Below are positions 1-12,268 of a stretch of 64,000 nucleotides of DNA, in pieces. The number at the start of each line of letters is the position of its first letter. Position 1 is the stretch's first letter. Origin of the DNA: Azospirillum ramasamyi (GTDB lineage: Bacteria > Pseudomonadota > Alphaproteobacteria > Azospirillales > Azospirillaceae); assembly GCF_003233655.1 (NCBI RefSeq), contig NZ_CP029829.1, forward strand, positions 401,001 to 465,000, read 5' to 3'. Both the position numbers and the translations under genes were made by a program. The notes beneath the pieces were generated by a model, which had not been told where the DNA came from, ran no database searches, and was given only the letters and a program-made list of their open reading frames with translations.

Positions 1-1
1 C

Positions 2-91
2 CCGCGTGCCGATGCCAAGGCCCATCTCGGCGATCTGGTCGCGCAGGCGGAGGCGGGGCTCGCGCTGGGTGTCGAAACGCTTTCGCCTTGA
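2..91 (+). CDS. C-terminal fragment of an unidentified protein
   Basis: An open frame enters from the left edge and ends at a TGA at 89-91, leaving 29 residues ending in GVETLSP. Nearly every codon ends in G or C, as in the genes that follow, so it looks like a real coding tail. The position just before waaA suggests another envelope gene, but the fragment is too short to identify. About 170 bases without a clear gene separate it from the waaA start. Confidence 0.45.
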   Translation, partial: PRADAKAHLGDLVAQAEAGLALGVETLSP

Positions 92-263
92 CGGCCGACG
101 GTTCCGCCGAGCCCTGACCGATGCGCCGCGCCCGCCCGTCGCACCGGCCACTGTTACGGAATGCGTACCGCGTGCTAAGGTGCCGCCGGGCGCGCTGCCG
201 GTATTCCGTATCAGGGGGGCCGGCAACGCGCCCGTTGTCGTCCGCCTCCTGTTCCGGGCCTTG

Positions 264-1550
264 ATGCTGCAATCTCTTTACCGTGGCCTGACGACCGTTG
301 CCGGGCCGGCGGTGCGCCTCTATCTCGACCGCCGCCGCGCCGCGGGCAAGGAAGACCCCGTGCGTCAGGCGGAGCGCTTCGGCATGCCCTCGCGCCCGCG
401 GCCCGACGGACCGCTGGTGTGGATCCATGCGGCCAGCGTGGGCGAGGCGAATTCGGTCCTGGTCCTGATCGGCCGGCTTCTGGACGACGCGCCCGACCTG
501 ACCGTGCTGATGACCACCGGCACCGTCACCTCGGCCGAACTGATGGCGCGGCGGCTGCCCGAGCGGGCGATCCACCAGTATGTGCCGGTCGATCTGCCGG
601 GCGCCGTCGACCGTTTTCTCGACCATTGGCGCCCCGACGCGGTGCTGTGGACGGAATCGGAGATCTGGCCGAACCTGCTGGCCGGCATCCGCGCCCGTTC
701 CATCCCCGCCGCCCTGGTCAACGCCCGCATGTCGGAGCGCAGCTTCGCCCGCTGGCGCAACGTGCCGGGCTTCGTCGGCGGCCTGCTGTCGACCTTCCAG
801 ATCACGCTGGCCCAGACCGAGGGCGATGCGGAGCGGCTGCGCCGGCTGGGCGCCGCGGGCGTCGCCAGCGTCGGCAACCTGAAATTCTCCGCCGAGCCGC
901 CGCCCGCCGCCGCCGATGCGATGGAGCCGCTGCGCGCCGCACTGGACGGGCGGCCGGTCTGGCTGCTCGCCAGCTCCCATCCGGGGGAGGAGGAGATCGC
1001 GGCGGCGGTCCACGCGGCGCTGGCTCCGGCTCTTCCCGGCCTGCTGACAATCATCGTCCCCCGCCATGCCCATCGCGGCGAGGCGGTTGCCGAGCTGATG
1101 CGGGCGCGCGGGCTGCCGGTTCTGCGGCGGACGGACCGCCATCTGCTGCCGGGGCCGGAGCATGCCGTCTATGTCGCGGACACGATGGGCGAGCTGGGGC
1201 TGTTCTACCGCGCGGCGCCGGTGGTGTGCATGGGCGGCTCCTTCATCCCCCATGGCGGACAGAACCCGGTGGAGCCGGCGCAGCTGGGATGCGCGGTGCT
1301 CTATGGCCCGCACATGTTCAATTTCGCCGAGATCACCCACATGCTTGAGGCCGCCGGCGGCGCCCTGCCGGTCGCGGACGGCGAGGCGCTGACCCGCGAG
1401 ATCCGGCGGCTGCTGACCGACGGCCGCGCGCGCGACCGCATCGTCGCGGGTGCCGCGCGCGTGACGGCGGACAACCGGCGGATCATCGACCGCGCGATGG
1501 CGGCGCTGTCCCCGCTGCTGGGCACCGCCGGCATCCCGACCGCCGCCTGA
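264..1550 (+). CDS. waaA: 3-deoxy-D-manno-octulosonic acid (Kdo) transferase
   Basis: The product (428 aa) transfers Kdo from CMP-Kdo to the lipid A precursor at the inner membrane, the step linking lipid A to the LPS core. The ASVGE motif near residues 57-61 holds the family's catalytic glutamate. WTESEIWPN follows near residue 130, and the C-terminal GT-B half has the GQNPVEPA signature. The ATG at 264 (MLQSLYRG) was chosen because it gives the usual family length of about 425 residues. The same frame is open further left, but that stretch is Arg-rich and overlaps the tail of the previous gene. The gene is followed after 28 bases by lpxK and then lpxL, so it is probably co-transcribed with lipid A genes. 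Confidence 0.93.
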   Translation: MLQSLYRGLTTVAGPAVRLYLDRRRAAGKEDPVRQAERFGMPSRPRPDGPLVWIHAASVGEANSVLVLIGRLLDDAPDLTVLMTTGTVTSAELMARRLPERAIHQYVPVDLPGAVDRFLDHWRPDAVLWTESEIWPNLLAGIRARSIPAALVNARMSERSFARWRNVPGFVGGLLSTFQITLAQTEGDAERLRRLGAAGVASVGNLKFSAEPPPAAADAMEPLRAALDGRPVWLLASSHPGEEEIAAAVHAALAPALPGLLTIIVPRHAHRGEAVAELMRARGLPVLRRTDRHLLPGPEHAVYVADTMGELGLFYRAAPVVCMGGSFIPHGGQNPVEPAQLGCAVLYGPHMFNFAEITHMLEAAGGALPVADGEALTREIRRLLTDGRARDRIVAGAARVTADNRRIIDRAMAALSPLLGTAGIPTAA

Positions 1551-1578
1551 GGGATGAGCTTGAGGGGATGATCGGCCC

Positions 1579-2577
1579 GTGAAGACCCCCGCCTTCTGGT
1601 ACAGGCCGCCCGGCCTGGCCTCCACTCTGCTGGCGCCGCTGGGCGCGCTCTATGGGCTGGCCGGACGGCGGCGCATCGCCGGGACCGTTCCGCGCCGGGT
1701 CGCGGCGCCGGTGGTCTGCGTCGGCAATCTGGTGGCGGGCGGCGCCGGCAAGACGCCGGTCGGGCTGGCGCTGATTGCCGCCTTGCGCGGCCACGGCATT
1801 TCCGCCCATGCGCTGACCCGCGGCCATGGCGGACGGGAGGCCGGGCCGCTGCGGGTCGATCCCGCCCGCCACAGCGCGGCCGATGTCGGTGACGAGGCGC
1901 TGCTGCTGGCCGGCGCCGCTCCCTGCTGGGTGGCGCGCGACCGGGTGGCGGGGGCGCAGCGCGCGGTCGCCGCCGGGGCAGGGGCCATCGTCATGGATGA
2001 CGGGTTCCAGAACCCGGCCCTTCACAAGGATCTGGCGCTGATCGTCGCCGACGGCGCGGTCGGCTTCGGCAACGGGCGGCTGGTGCCGGCGGGGCCGCTG
2101 CGCGAACGGGTGGCCGACGGCCTCGCCCGTGCCGATGCGCTGGTGATCCTGGGGGAGGACCGCCATGGCGTCGCGGCGCTGGCCGGCCGGCGCCCCGTGC
2201 TGAAGGCGTGGCTGGAGCCCGATCCCGATGCCGCCGCCCGGCTCGCCGGCCGCGACGTCCTGGCCTTCGCCGGCATCGGCCGCCCGGAGAAGTTCTTCGC
2301 CACGCTGGAGGCGCTCGGCGCCCGCGTGATGGAGCGTGCGCCCTTCGCCGACCACCATCCCTACCGCCCCGCCGAGGTCGCGGCCCTGATCGGACGCGCC
2401 GCGGCGATGGGCGCCTTGCCCGTCACCACCGCCAAGGACGCCGTGCGCCTGCCGCCGGAGCTTCGGGGCAGGGTGGAGGTGCTGCCCGTCGCGGTGCGCT
2501 GGGAGGATGAAGGGGCGCTCGCCGCGCTGCTGTACCCTATGCTGTTGAAAGGAAGCCCCGATGGCCAAGCCGCGTAG
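1579..2577 (+). CDS. lpxK: tetraacyldisaccharide 4'-kinase
   Basis: The product (332 aa) phosphorylates the 4' position of the tetraacyl disaccharide to make lipid IVA at the inner membrane. A P-loop of the LpxK type (GNLVAGGAGKT) lies at residues 49-59, and the VMDDGFQN signature near residue 138 is typical of the family. The start is GTG at 1579. The gene overlaps lpxL by 17 bases, suggesting translational coupling, and follows waaA, so three consecutive steps of lipid A/Kdo assembly are encoded together. Confidence 0.95.
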   Translation: MKTPAFWYRPPGLASTLLAPLGALYGLAGRRRIAGTVPRRVAAPVVCVGNLVAGGAGKTPVGLALIAALRGHGISAHALTRGHGGREAGPLRVDPARHSAADVGDEALLLAGAAPCWVARDRVAGAQRAVAAGAGAIVMDDGFQNPALHKDLALIVADGAVGFGNGRLVPAGPLRERVADGLARADALVILGEDRHGVAALAGRRPVLKAWLEPDPDAAARLAGRDVLAFAGIGRPEKFFATLEALGARVMERAPFADHHPYRPAEVAALIGRAAAMGALPVTTAKDAVRLPPELRGRVEVLPVAVRWEDEGALAALLYPMLLKGSPDGQAA

Positions 2578-3457
2578 CCCGCTGCAGCAATGGCTGACGC
2601 GCAATGTCGGCTACAAGCTGGAGGCGGCGCTGGTCCATGGCGTCTGCGCATTGTTCCGGGCGCTGCCGCTCGACCGCGCGTCGGCGCTCGGCGGCTGGAT
2701 CGGACGGACGGCCGGGCCGTTGCTGCCCAAGAATGCCCGCGCCCGCCGCAACCTGACCCGCGCCTTCCCCGAGAAGAGCAGGGCGGAGATCGACGCGATC
2801 CTGCGGGATATGTGGGACAATCTTGGCCGCACCATCGCCGAGTTTCCGCATCTGGAGCAGATCGGCCGCGAACGGGTGGAGGTGGTGGGCGTCGAGCATG
2901 TCGACGCCCTGCGCGACGACGGCAAGGCCGGCCTCATGGTCTCCGGTCATCTCGCGAACTGGGAGGTGCAGTCGGTCGTCGCCCGGATGCGCGGGCTGGA
3001 GTTGGGGCTGGTCTATCGCGCGCCCAACAACCCGATCGTCGGCGAGTTGCTGGTGAAGCTGCGCGGCGCGGCGACCGGCATGCAGATCCCCAAGGGGCCG
3101 GACGGTGCGCGGATTCTGCTGCGCCACCTGACCAGAGGCGGCCATGCCGGCATGCTGATCGATCAGAAGATGAACGACGGCATCCCGGTTCCCTTCTTCG
3201 GCCGCGACGCCATGACCGCGCCGGCCGCCGCCGTCCTCGGCATGAAAATGAAGCTGCCGCTTTGCCCGGCGCGGACCGAGCGGCTGGAGGGCGCGCATTT
3301 CCGCATCACCGTCCTGCCGCCGGAGGAATACCCGACCAGCGGCGACCGCAATGCGGATGCGCGAATTCTGATGGAACGGCTGAACCGGCTGTTGGAGGAT
3401 TGGATCCGCGACAAGCCGGCGCAATGGCTGTGGATCCACCGCCGCTGGCCCGACTGA
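2561..3457 (+). CDS. lpxL: lipid A lauroyl/myristoyl acyltransferase (LpxL/HtrB family)
   Basis: The product (298 aa) belongs to the LPLAT superfamily and should add a secondary acyl chain to Kdo2-lipid IVA. The catalytic H-X4-(D/E) motif appears as HLANWE at residues 130-135, and a hydrophobic helix near residues 24-36 fits membrane association. The ATG at 2561 lies inside the end of lpxK. Which secondary acyl chain is added (LpxL or LpxM role) cannot be told from sequence. In the waaA-lpxK-lpxL context it would act directly after Kdo addition. Confidence 0.9.
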   Translation: MAKPRSPLQQWLTRNVGYKLEAALVHGVCALFRALPLDRASALGGWIGRTAGPLLPKNARARRNLTRAFPEKSRAEIDAILRDMWDNLGRTIAEFPHLEQIGRERVEVVGVEHVDALRDDGKAGLMVSGHLANWEVQSVVARMRGLELGLVYRAPNNPIVGELLVKLRGAATGMQIPKGPDGARILLRHLTRGGHAGMLIDQKMNDGIPVPFFGRDAMTAPAAAVLGMKMKLPLCPARTERLEGAHFRITVLPPEEYPTSGDRNADARILMERLNRLLEDWIRDKPAQWLWIHRRWPD

Positions 3458-3488
3458 CCGCTCCCCTACCGTGCCAAGGCCCGCCGCC

Positions 3489-4151
3489 ATGACCCTGCCG
3501 CTCGACCCCCATCTGCTGCAACTCTACATGATCGCCGTCTGTGTCCTGGTCCTGGCGCCGGGGCCGGATTCGCTGCTGGTGCTGACCCGCAGCATCGCCG
3601 ACGGCCGTCAGGCCGGGGTGGTGGCGACGCTGGGCATCTGTGTCGGCAACATGGTGCATGCGCTGCTGGCCGCCGCCGGCATCTCCGCCCTGATCGCGGC
3701 CTCGACCACGCTGTTCGACATGCTGCGCTATGCCGGCGGCGCCTATCTGGCGTGGATCGGCCTGCGGTCGCTGTGGAACGTCTGGACCAGCCGGGGCGCC
3801 GAGCCCGCCCCCGCGGTGGAGACGCCGGCCTCCGCCCGCGCCGGCCGTGTGTTCGTCCAGGCGCTGCTGACGAACCTGCTGAACCCGAAGGTCATCCTGT
3901 TCCAGCTGGCCTTCGTCCCGCAATTCATCGCCCCCGCCCTGGGCCATGTGGCGCTGCAGACCTTCATCCTCGGCAGCATCATCTCGGTGCTGGGCGGCAT
4001 CTATCTGGCCGGCATCGCCGCGCTCAGCGCCGGCGCCGCCCGCCGCGTGCTGTCCAGCCCGCGGGTGCGCGCGGCGCTGGACGGCATCGCCGGGGTGCTG
4101 TTCCTGGGCTTCGCGCTGCGCCTGCTGCTGACGGACCGGAAGTTCGCGTGA
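3489..4151 (+). CDS. LysE/RhtB family amino-acid exporter
   Basis: The product (220 aa) is a small inner-membrane protein with about six hydrophobic segments. Near the N-terminus it has the family hallmark LAPGPDSLLVLTRS, and a TNLLNPK segment sits around residue 135, as in RhtB/LeuE-type exporters of amino acids and homoserine lactones. Substrate cannot be assigned. The ATG at 3489 was preferred over a GTG 18 bases upstream because it yields the usual short N-terminus before the first helix. It starts 31 bases after lpxL and may be read through from the lipid A operon, though its function is unrelated. Confidence 0.85.
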   Translation: MTLPLDPHLLQLYMIAVCVLVLAPGPDSLLVLTRSIADGRQAGVVATLGICVGNMVHALLAAAGISALIAASTTLFDMLRYAGGAYLAWIGLRSLWNVWTSRGAEPAPAVETPASARAGRVFVQALLTNLLNPKVILFQLAFVPQFIAPALGHVALQTFILGSIISVLGGIYLAGIAALSAGAARRVLSSPRVRAALDGIAGVLFLGFALRLLLTDRKFA

Positions 4152-4175
4152 GGGGCGCGGCAGCCGCCCCTCACG
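4147..4175. terminator. possible two-way terminator hairpin
   Basis: A perfect 10-bp stem (GTGAGGGGCG paired with CGCCCCTCAC) with a 7-base loop lies between convergent genes and overlaps the lysE-family stop codon. There is no T-run on either strand, so intrinsic termination is uncertain. Confidence 0.3.
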
Positions 4176-4196
4176 CTGTCCCTCTCGCCGCCCCGC

Positions 4197-5042
4197 TTAC
4201 CAAAGATCGTCCTCGTCCTCCGCCCCGGTATCGACATCGAAGGTCGCCGCCTGGCGGACGACGGGGTGGCTGTCCTTCCATTCCTCGAAATCCGACACCA
4301 CCGCCGGGCGGATGCCGAGAGCCAGCACCGGGCAGCCGCCGCCGCGGCCGGCGTCCAGCCGGTAGAGCAGCTTCTTCATCCAGGTGGTGCTGGCGCCGTA
4401 CTTGTTCTGGAAATTCTTCATCTCCACGCGCCGCGCCACCTCGGTGAACAGCGGGATCAGCTCGGCGCTGCGGGTCAGCAGCACGCCGGCGTTGATGATG
4501 CCGCATTCGTAAAAGGTGCGGGCGGCGTAGAGATCGCGGTCGAAGGTCTGGTCCTTGCTGTTCCATTCCAGATCGAACGATACCCGCCCCTTCACGAAGT
4601 CGATCTTGTGACCGTCGATGAAGCCGTTGACCTTGTACAGCTCCTCGCGCTGGCGCTGCTCGGTCACGGTCTGGCCGCGGTTCTTGCCGGCGACGCGGCG
4701 CTTTTCCTCGTGCGTCACGATCATCTTGGTGATGAACAGGTCGCCGCGGATGCGCGTCTCGTTCCAGCCCAGCGGGTTCAGCATCCGCTCCATCGTCTTG
4801 GCGATCTGCGACTTGTTGCCGCCGGACGCCACGATGTCCTCGGTGCGGATGCGGAACTCCATCAGCCGCTCGGTGATCTCGCGGAACTCGGGCGTGCAGG
4901 CATAGGCCAGGATGCGGGCCGCGTTGCGGTAGCTGTGCACCTCGTACAGGTCGAGGAAGCCCGGCGGGAACAGGTCGCCCAGGTCGGGATCCCGCGCCTC
5001 GATCAGCGGGGCCTTGTCGTGGATGCAGGCAAGCAGGTTCAT
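4197..5042 (-). CDS. BglII/BstYI-family type II restriction endonuclease-like protein
   Basis: This 281-aa protein resembles what I know of the BglII/BstYI family of PD-(D/E)XK endonucleases: an N-terminal part with YEVHSYRNAARILAYAC (about residues 33-49) and a central block around D148, E159, N161 and K163 (DLEWNSKD) that would hold the metal-binding catalytic residues. A further block, YGASTTWMKKLLYRLDAG, lies near residues 215-232, and the tail is acidic. Expected activity is cleavage of a short palindromic site, probably GATC-cored, but specificity is inference. The start at 5042 (MNLLACIHDK) was preferred over an in-frame extension to 5102. No DNA methyltransferase is encoded anywhere in the window. 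It could instead be a domesticated nuclease. Confidence 0.7.
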   Translation of the reverse strand: MNLLACIHDKAPLIEARDPDLGDLFPPGFLDLYEVHSYRNAARILAYACTPEFREITERLMEFRIRTEDIVASGGNKSQIAKTMERMLNPLGWNETRIRGDLFITKMIVTHEEKRRVAGKNRGQTVTEQRQREELYKVNGFIDGHKIDFVKGRVSFDLEWNSKDQTFDRDLYAARTFYECGIINAGVLLTRSAELIPLFTEVARRVEMKNFQNKYGASTTWMKKLLYRLDAGRGGGCPVLALGIRPAVVSDFEEWKDSHPVVRQAATFDVDTGAEDEDDLW

Positions 5043-5230
5043 GACGGCACATGCGCGATGGAAAACGGCGCCACCATGGCGGCTGCGGCCGGCCAAATCC
5101 ACCCTTTCCGCCCGACGGCACCGCCTCGCGGCGCCGGCCGGGGCCGAACTGGCGACTATTCCCGCAGCTATGGTAAGGTCGCCCGCGCGCCGGGGTGGAA
5201 AATGCGCGGCAAGTTCGCCGGGGGACCGTG

Positions 5231-8350
<3,120 letters not shown>

Positions 8351-8368
8351 TCGTCCAACCGCGCCGGC

Positions 8369-8384
8369 TGTAACGAACCCGACA
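8369..8384 (+). promoter_or_regulatory. NifA-type upstream activator site (distal)
   Basis: TGT-N10-ACA (TGTAACGAACCCGACA) matches the NifA consensus exactly. It lies 28 bases upstream of a second site and about 97 bases upstream of the -24 element of the fixA promoter, where NifA sites usually lie. Confidence 0.65.
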
Positions 8385-8396
8385 TGGCAGCCCCCT

Positions 8397-8412
8397 TGTC
8401 GCCTTTGCGACA
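8397..8412 (+). promoter_or_regulatory. NifA-type upstream activator site (proximal)
   Basis: TGTCGCCTTTGCGACA fits TGT-N10-ACA and has extra dyad symmetry (TGTCGC/GCGACA). The same 16 bases occur at 18775-18790 upstream of the iscA-like/nifU operon, which supports a shared regulator. Confidence 0.8.
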
Positions 8413-8480
8413 AGGTCATGTTGCATCGCAGCTTCGGAAAACTCTGAACATTTCCCGTGGCTTGGCCGGTATCCTCCGGC

Positions 8481-8495
8481 TGGCACGCCGCTTGC
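8481..8495 (+). promoter_or_regulatory. sigma-54 promoter of fixABCX
   Basis: TGGCACGCCGCTTGC is a perfect -24/-12 sigma-54 (RpoN) element (TGGCAC-N5-TTGC). Transcription should start about 12 bases downstream, leaving a leader of about 70 bases before the fixA ATG. With the two upstream TGT-N10-ACA sites it forms a standard NifA/RpoN-dependent nitrogen-fixation promoter. Confidence 0.9.
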
Positions 8496-8577
8496 TGTCA
8501 TGGGGGTATCCCGGCCCCGTGCCGGCCCCAAAACCCACATGCGCGTCACAGCGAGAGCGGAAGCCAAGGAGAACGGG

Positions 8578-9429
8578 ATGCACATCGTCGTCTGTATCAA
8601 ACAGGTGCCCGACAGCGCCCAGATCCGCATCCATCCCGTCACCAACACCATCATGCGGCAGGGCGTGCCCGCCATCATCAACCCCTTCGACCTGTTCTCG
8701 CTGGAAGAGGCGCTGCGGCTGAAGGACAAGGTGGGCGCCCGCGTCACCGTGCTGACCATGGGGCCGCCGATGGCGGAAACCTCGCTGCGCAAGGCCCTGT
8801 CCCTGGGCGCCGACGACGCGGTGCTGCTGACCGACCGCAAATTCGCGGGCTCCGACACGCTGGCGACCTCCTACGCCCTGACCTCCGCCATCCAGAAGCT
8901 GGCGGAGGAGGAGCCGGTCGACATCGTCTTCTGCGGCAAGCAGACCGTCGACGGCGACACCGCCCAGGTCGGCCCCGGCATCGCCACCCGGCTCGGCTTC
9001 GAGCAGCTGACCTACATCACCAAGATCGAAGACCTGAACATCGCCTCCAAGGAGATCGTGGTGCAGCGCCGCTCCGAAGGCGGCGTGCAGGTGCTGAAGA
9101 CCAAGCTTCCCTGCATGATCACCATGCTGGAAGGCACCAACACCATCCGCTTCGGCAAGATGGACGATCTGTTCCGCGCCGCCCGCTACGACCTGAAGAC
9201 CTGGAGCCGCGACTACACCGGCGCCGAAGAGGGCCGCGTCGGCCTGAAGGGCTCGCCGACCGTGGTGTCGAAGGTGTTCGTGCCGAAGCCGCGCGCCGAG
9301 AAGGCCAAGATGATCGAGGCCGCATCCGATACGCCCGACGCGATGGCCGCCGCCGCCATCGACGCCATTTTCGCCGCCCAGCCCAAGCTGGCCGACGACC
9401 TGCTCGCCCGCGCCGCGGCCGGGCTCTGA
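8578..9429 (+). CDS. fixA: FixA, electron-transfer flavoprotein beta-type subunit
   Basis: The product (283 aa) is an ETF-beta homologue. With FixB it forms the flavoprotein core of the FixABCX complex, which bifurcates electrons from NADH to quinone and to ferredoxin/flavodoxin for nitrogenase. The N-terminus [13 protein letters not shown] is the ETF-beta hallmark. The ATG at 8578 has AAGGAG 6 bases upstream; an in-frame extension to 8500 would overlap the sigma-54 promoter's start region and is unlikely. First gene of fixABCX, expressed from the sigma-54 promoter at 8481-8495. Confidence 0.96.
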   Translation: MHIVVCIKQVPDSAQIRIHPVTNTIMRQGVPAIINPFDLFSLEEALRLKDKVGARVTVLTMGPPMAETSLRKALSLGADDAVLLTDRKFAGSDTLATSYALTSAIQKLAEEEPVDIVFCGKQTVDGDTAQVGPGIATRLGFEQLTYITKIEDLNIASKEIVVQRRSEGGVQVLKTKLPCMITMLEGTNTIRFGKMDDLFRAARYDLKTWSRDYTGAEEGRVGLKGSPTVVSKVFVPKPRAEKAKMIEAASDTPDAMAAAAIDAIFAAQPKLADDLLARAAAGL

Positions 9430-9454
9430 CGATCAATCCGCGGGAGACCCGACG

Positions 9455-10534
9455 ATGAGCGAACCGAGCAAGCCCCAGGGCCGCAAGTTCCAGCTTCCCG
9501 AACACCTGAAGGTTTACAAGAACGTCTGGGTGATCGTGGAGCAGGAGCGCGGCATCGTCCATTCCGTGTCGCTGGAACTGCTGGGCGAGGCACGCAAGCT
9601 GGCCGACAAGCTGGGGGTGGAGGTCGGTGCCGTGGTCCTGGGTGCCGAAAGCCCCGACCTGAACCGCATCTGCGGCGAAGCCATCAGCTATGGCGCCGAC
9701 ATCGTCTACAAGGTGACCGACCCGGCGCTGGCCGACTACCGCACCGATCCCTATTGCCGCGTGATGACCGACGTGGTGAACGCCCACAAGCCGGAGATCG
9801 TGCTGCTGGGCGCCACCACGCTGGGCCGCGATCTGGCCGGCGCCATCGCCACCACGCTGGCGACCGGCCTGACCGCCGACTGCACCGAGCTGGACATCTA
9901 CGCCGACAACCGCTCGCTGGCCGCCACCCGGCCCACCTTCGGCGGCACGCTGCTCTGCACCATCCAGACGCTGGCCTACCGGCCGCAGATGGCCACCGTC
10001 CGCCCGCGCGTCATGGCGATGCCGGAATGCGACGATGCCCGCACCGGCCGCGTCGTCGAAATCCGGCCCGATCTGCGGGAAGAGGACATCGTCACCAAGG
10101 TTCTGAACTTCATCGCCGACCGCGAGCAGAACGAGGCGCAGCTGGCTTTCGCCGACATCATCGTGTCGGCCGGCAAGGGGTTGGGCAAGGTCGAGAACAT
10201 GAAGCTGGCCTTCGATCTCGCCCGGGTGCTGGGCGCCGAGGTCGGCGTGACCCGGCCGCTGGTCCAGGCCGGCTGGGCCGGCAATGACCGTCAGGTCGGG
10301 CAGACCGGCAAGACGGTGCGGCCGAAGCTCTACATCGCCGCCGGCATCTCCGGCGCCATCCAGCATCGGGTCGGCATGGAGAAGTCGGACCTGATCCTGG
10401 CGATCAACACCGATCCCAACGCGACGATCTTCGACTTCGCCCATCTGGGGCTGGTCGGCGACGCGCTGAAGATCCTGCCGGCGCTGACCGATGCCTTCGG
10501 CCGCCGCCTGTCCGTCAACCGCATGGCCGGCTGA
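9455..10534 (+). CDS. fixB: FixB, electron-transfer flavoprotein alpha-type subunit
   Basis: The product (359 aa) is an ETF-alpha homologue and partner of FixA; it binds FAD at its C-terminal domain. The C-terminal block with [31 protein letters not shown] and [14 protein letters not shown] is the conserved ETF-alpha FAD-binding signature (about residues 265-340). The gene lies 25 bases after fixA and 28 before fixC. The N-terminal extension of about 20 charged residues before NVWVIVE is usual for FixB. Its length and gene order match nitrogen-fixing alphaproteobacteria. Confidence 0.96.
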   Translation: MSEPSKPQGRKFQLPEHLKVYKNVWVIVEQERGIVHSVSLELLGEARKLADKLGVEVGAVVLGAESPDLNRICGEAISYGADIVYKVTDPALADYRTDPYCRVMTDVVNAHKPEIVLLGATTLGRDLAGAIATTLATGLTADCTELDIYADNRSLAATRPTFGGTLLCTIQTLAYRPQMATVRPRVMAMPECDDARTGRVVEIRPDLREEDIVTKVLNFIADREQNEAQLAFADIIVSAGKGLGKVENMKLAFDLARVLGAEVGVTRPLVQAGWAGNDRQVGQTGKTVRPKLYIAAGISGAIQHRVGMEKSDLILAINTDPNATIFDFAHLGLVGDALKILPALTDAFGRRLSVNRMAG

Positions 10535-10562
10535 CCGCCGGACGAGAAAGGAGCCTGTCGAC

Positions 10563-11864
10563 ATGGTCGAAAAGTTCGACGCCATCGTCATCGGTGCCGG
10601 CCCGTCCGGCAACGCCGCCACCTACACGCTGGCCAAGCAGGGGCTGAAGGTGCTCCAGCTCGAGCGCGGCGAATATCCCGGCGCCAAGAACGTCCAGGGC
10701 GGCATCATGTACGCCCATGAGCTTGAGAGGATCATCCCGGACTTCCGGGACGATTGCCCGACGGAGCGCCACATCATCGAACAGCGCGTCTGGCTGCTGG
10801 GCGACGACAGCTATCTCGGCACCAACTACCGGTCGGAGTCCTTCAACAGCGACAAGCCGAACCGCTACACCATCATCCGCGCCAACATCGACAAATGGTG
10901 GGGCGAGCAGATCCGCAAGGTCGGCGGCCTGCAGATCTGCGAGACGACGGTGACGGAGCTGATCCGCGATGCGTCCGGCAAGGTGATCGGCGTGCGCACC
11001 GACCGCGAGGGCGGGGAGATCCATGCCGATGTCGTCATCCTGGCCGACGGCGTGAATGCCCTTCTGGCCAAGCGTGCCGGGCTTCAGACCGAAGCGGCAC
11101 CGGAGAATGTGGCGCTGGCGGTGAAGGAGATCCTCTTCATCGATCCCGAACTGATCCAGCAGCGCTTCGGCGTCAAGGAGGATGAAGGCGTCGTCATCGA
11201 GATCATGGGCAAGGTGACCAAGGGGATGGTCGGCACCGCCTTCCTCTACACCAACAAGGAATCGCTGACGATCGGCATCGGCTGCCTGATCTCCGACTTC
11301 AAGAACGGCGATTGCCCGCCTTACCGGATGCTGGAGGACCTGAAGAACCACCCCGTCATCAAGCCGCTGATCGAAGGGGCGGAGATGAAGGAATATGCCG
11401 CCCACATGATCCCCGAGGGCGGCTACAAGGCGGTTCCGCAGCTCTACGGGGACGGCTGGATGGTGGTCGGCGACGCCGCCCACTTCAACAACGCCGCCCA
11501 CCGCGAGGGCTCCAACCTCGCCATGGCTTCGGGCCGGATGGCGGCGGAGACGGTGATCGAGCTGAAGGCCGCCGGCAAGGGTTATTCCGCGTCGAACCTG
11601 GCCGCCTACAAGAAGAAGCTGGACGACAGCTTCATCATGAAGGACCTGAAGAAGTATCGCGATCTGCCCGGCATCATGCATGGCAACAAGCAGTTCTTCG
11701 GCGCCTATCCCGACGAAATCACCGCGGCGGCCCACAGCTGGTTCACCGTGGACAGCGTCGACAAGAAGTCGAAGGAAAAGCAGATCATGAAGTCCTTCAT
11801 CAAGCGCCGCTCGGTGATGGGACTGGTCGGTGACGCAATCAAGCTGGTGAGGGCCGTGCGATGA
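10563..11864 (+). CDS. fixC: FixC, flavoprotein-quinone oxidoreductase subunit
   Basis: The product (433 aa) is homologous to ETF-quinone oxidoreductase. It starts with a dinucleotide-binding motif GAGPSGNAA (about residues 12-20) for FAD, and carries VVGDAAHFNNAAHREGSN near residue 300, the second FAD contact. It would pass the high-potential electrons to quinone in the FixABCX complex. The ATG at 10563 follows AAAGGAG; an upstream in-frame extension overlaps fixB and is rejected. Its stop overlaps the fixX start (ATGA), indicating coupled translation. Confidence 0.95.
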   Translation: MVEKFDAIVIGAGPSGNAATYTLAKQGLKVLQLERGEYPGAKNVQGGIMYAHELERIIPDFRDDCPTERHIIEQRVWLLGDDSYLGTNYRSESFNSDKPNRYTIIRANIDKWWGEQIRKVGGLQICETTVTELIRDASGKVIGVRTDREGGEIHADVVILADGVNALLAKRAGLQTEAAPENVALAVKEILFIDPELIQQRFGVKEDEGVVIEIMGKVTKGMVGTAFLYTNKESLTIGIGCLISDFKNGDCPPYRMLEDLKNHPVIKPLIEGAEMKEYAAHMIPEGGYKAVPQLYGDGWMVVGDAAHFNNAAHREGSNLAMASGRMAAETVIELKAAGKGYSASNLAAYKKKLDDSFIMKDLKKYRDLPGIMHGNKQFFGAYPDEITAAAHSWFTVDSVDKKSKEKQIMKSFIKRRSVMGLVGDAIKLVRAVR

Positions 11865-12154
11865 ACATGATGGTCAAGGTCGAAGAGAAGCTCTATCAGA
11901 ACCGCTATATCGTCGACGAGAGCCGGCCGCATATCCAGATCAAGAGCGAGGAAGCCTGCAAGAGCTGCGAAAAGCAGGCCTGCACCTTCTGCTGCCCGGC
12001 CGCCTGCTACAGCAAGAACGAGACCGGCGGCGTGACGCTGGTGACCGACGGCTGCCTGGAATGCGGCACCTGCCGCGTCGTCTGCCAGGACAAGGGCAAC
12101 ATTGCCTGGGACTATCCGCGCGGCGGTTACGGCATCAGCTACAAGTTCGGCTGA
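11861..12154 (+). CDS. fixX: FixX, ferredoxin-like subunit
   Basis: This 97-aa ferredoxin-like protein has two cysteine clusters: C33, C36, C41, C44 and neighbours in the first, and C65-X2-C68-X2-C71-X3-C75 in the second. It is the iron-sulfur subunit of FixABCX and works with FixC. It overlaps fixC by 4 bases and is followed by a terminator hairpin at 12191, which closes the fixABCX operon. Confidence 0.95.
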   Translation: MNMMVKVEEKLYQNRYIVDESRPHIQIKSEEACKSCEKQACTFCCPAACYSKNETGGVTLVTDGCLECGTCRVVCQDKGNIAWDYPRGGYGISYKFG

Positions 12155-12190
12155 CCGGCCCGCGTCCGCTGTCTTCCCCCGAAGTCGAAT

Positions 12191-12227
12191 GGCCCCCGCG
12201 CGGCGACGTGCGGGGGCCGGTTTCTTT
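12191..12227 (+). terminator. rho-independent terminator after fixX
   Basis: A 9-bp stem (GGCCCCCGC with GCGGGGGCC) and a 10-base loop are followed by GGTTTCTTT. The hairpin lies 37 bases after the fixX stop and could also slow transcription from the convergent response-regulator gene. Confidence 0.7.
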
Positions 12228-12268
12228 GGCGGGGAGCGGTTGCCGGGGGATCTCCCGCCGGCACTGTT

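Noticed and set aside
6-263. Upstream extension of waaA giving a 514-residue protein
   Set aside because: The added part is Arg-rich, overlaps the tail of the preceding gene in another frame and exceeds the family length by 86 residues.
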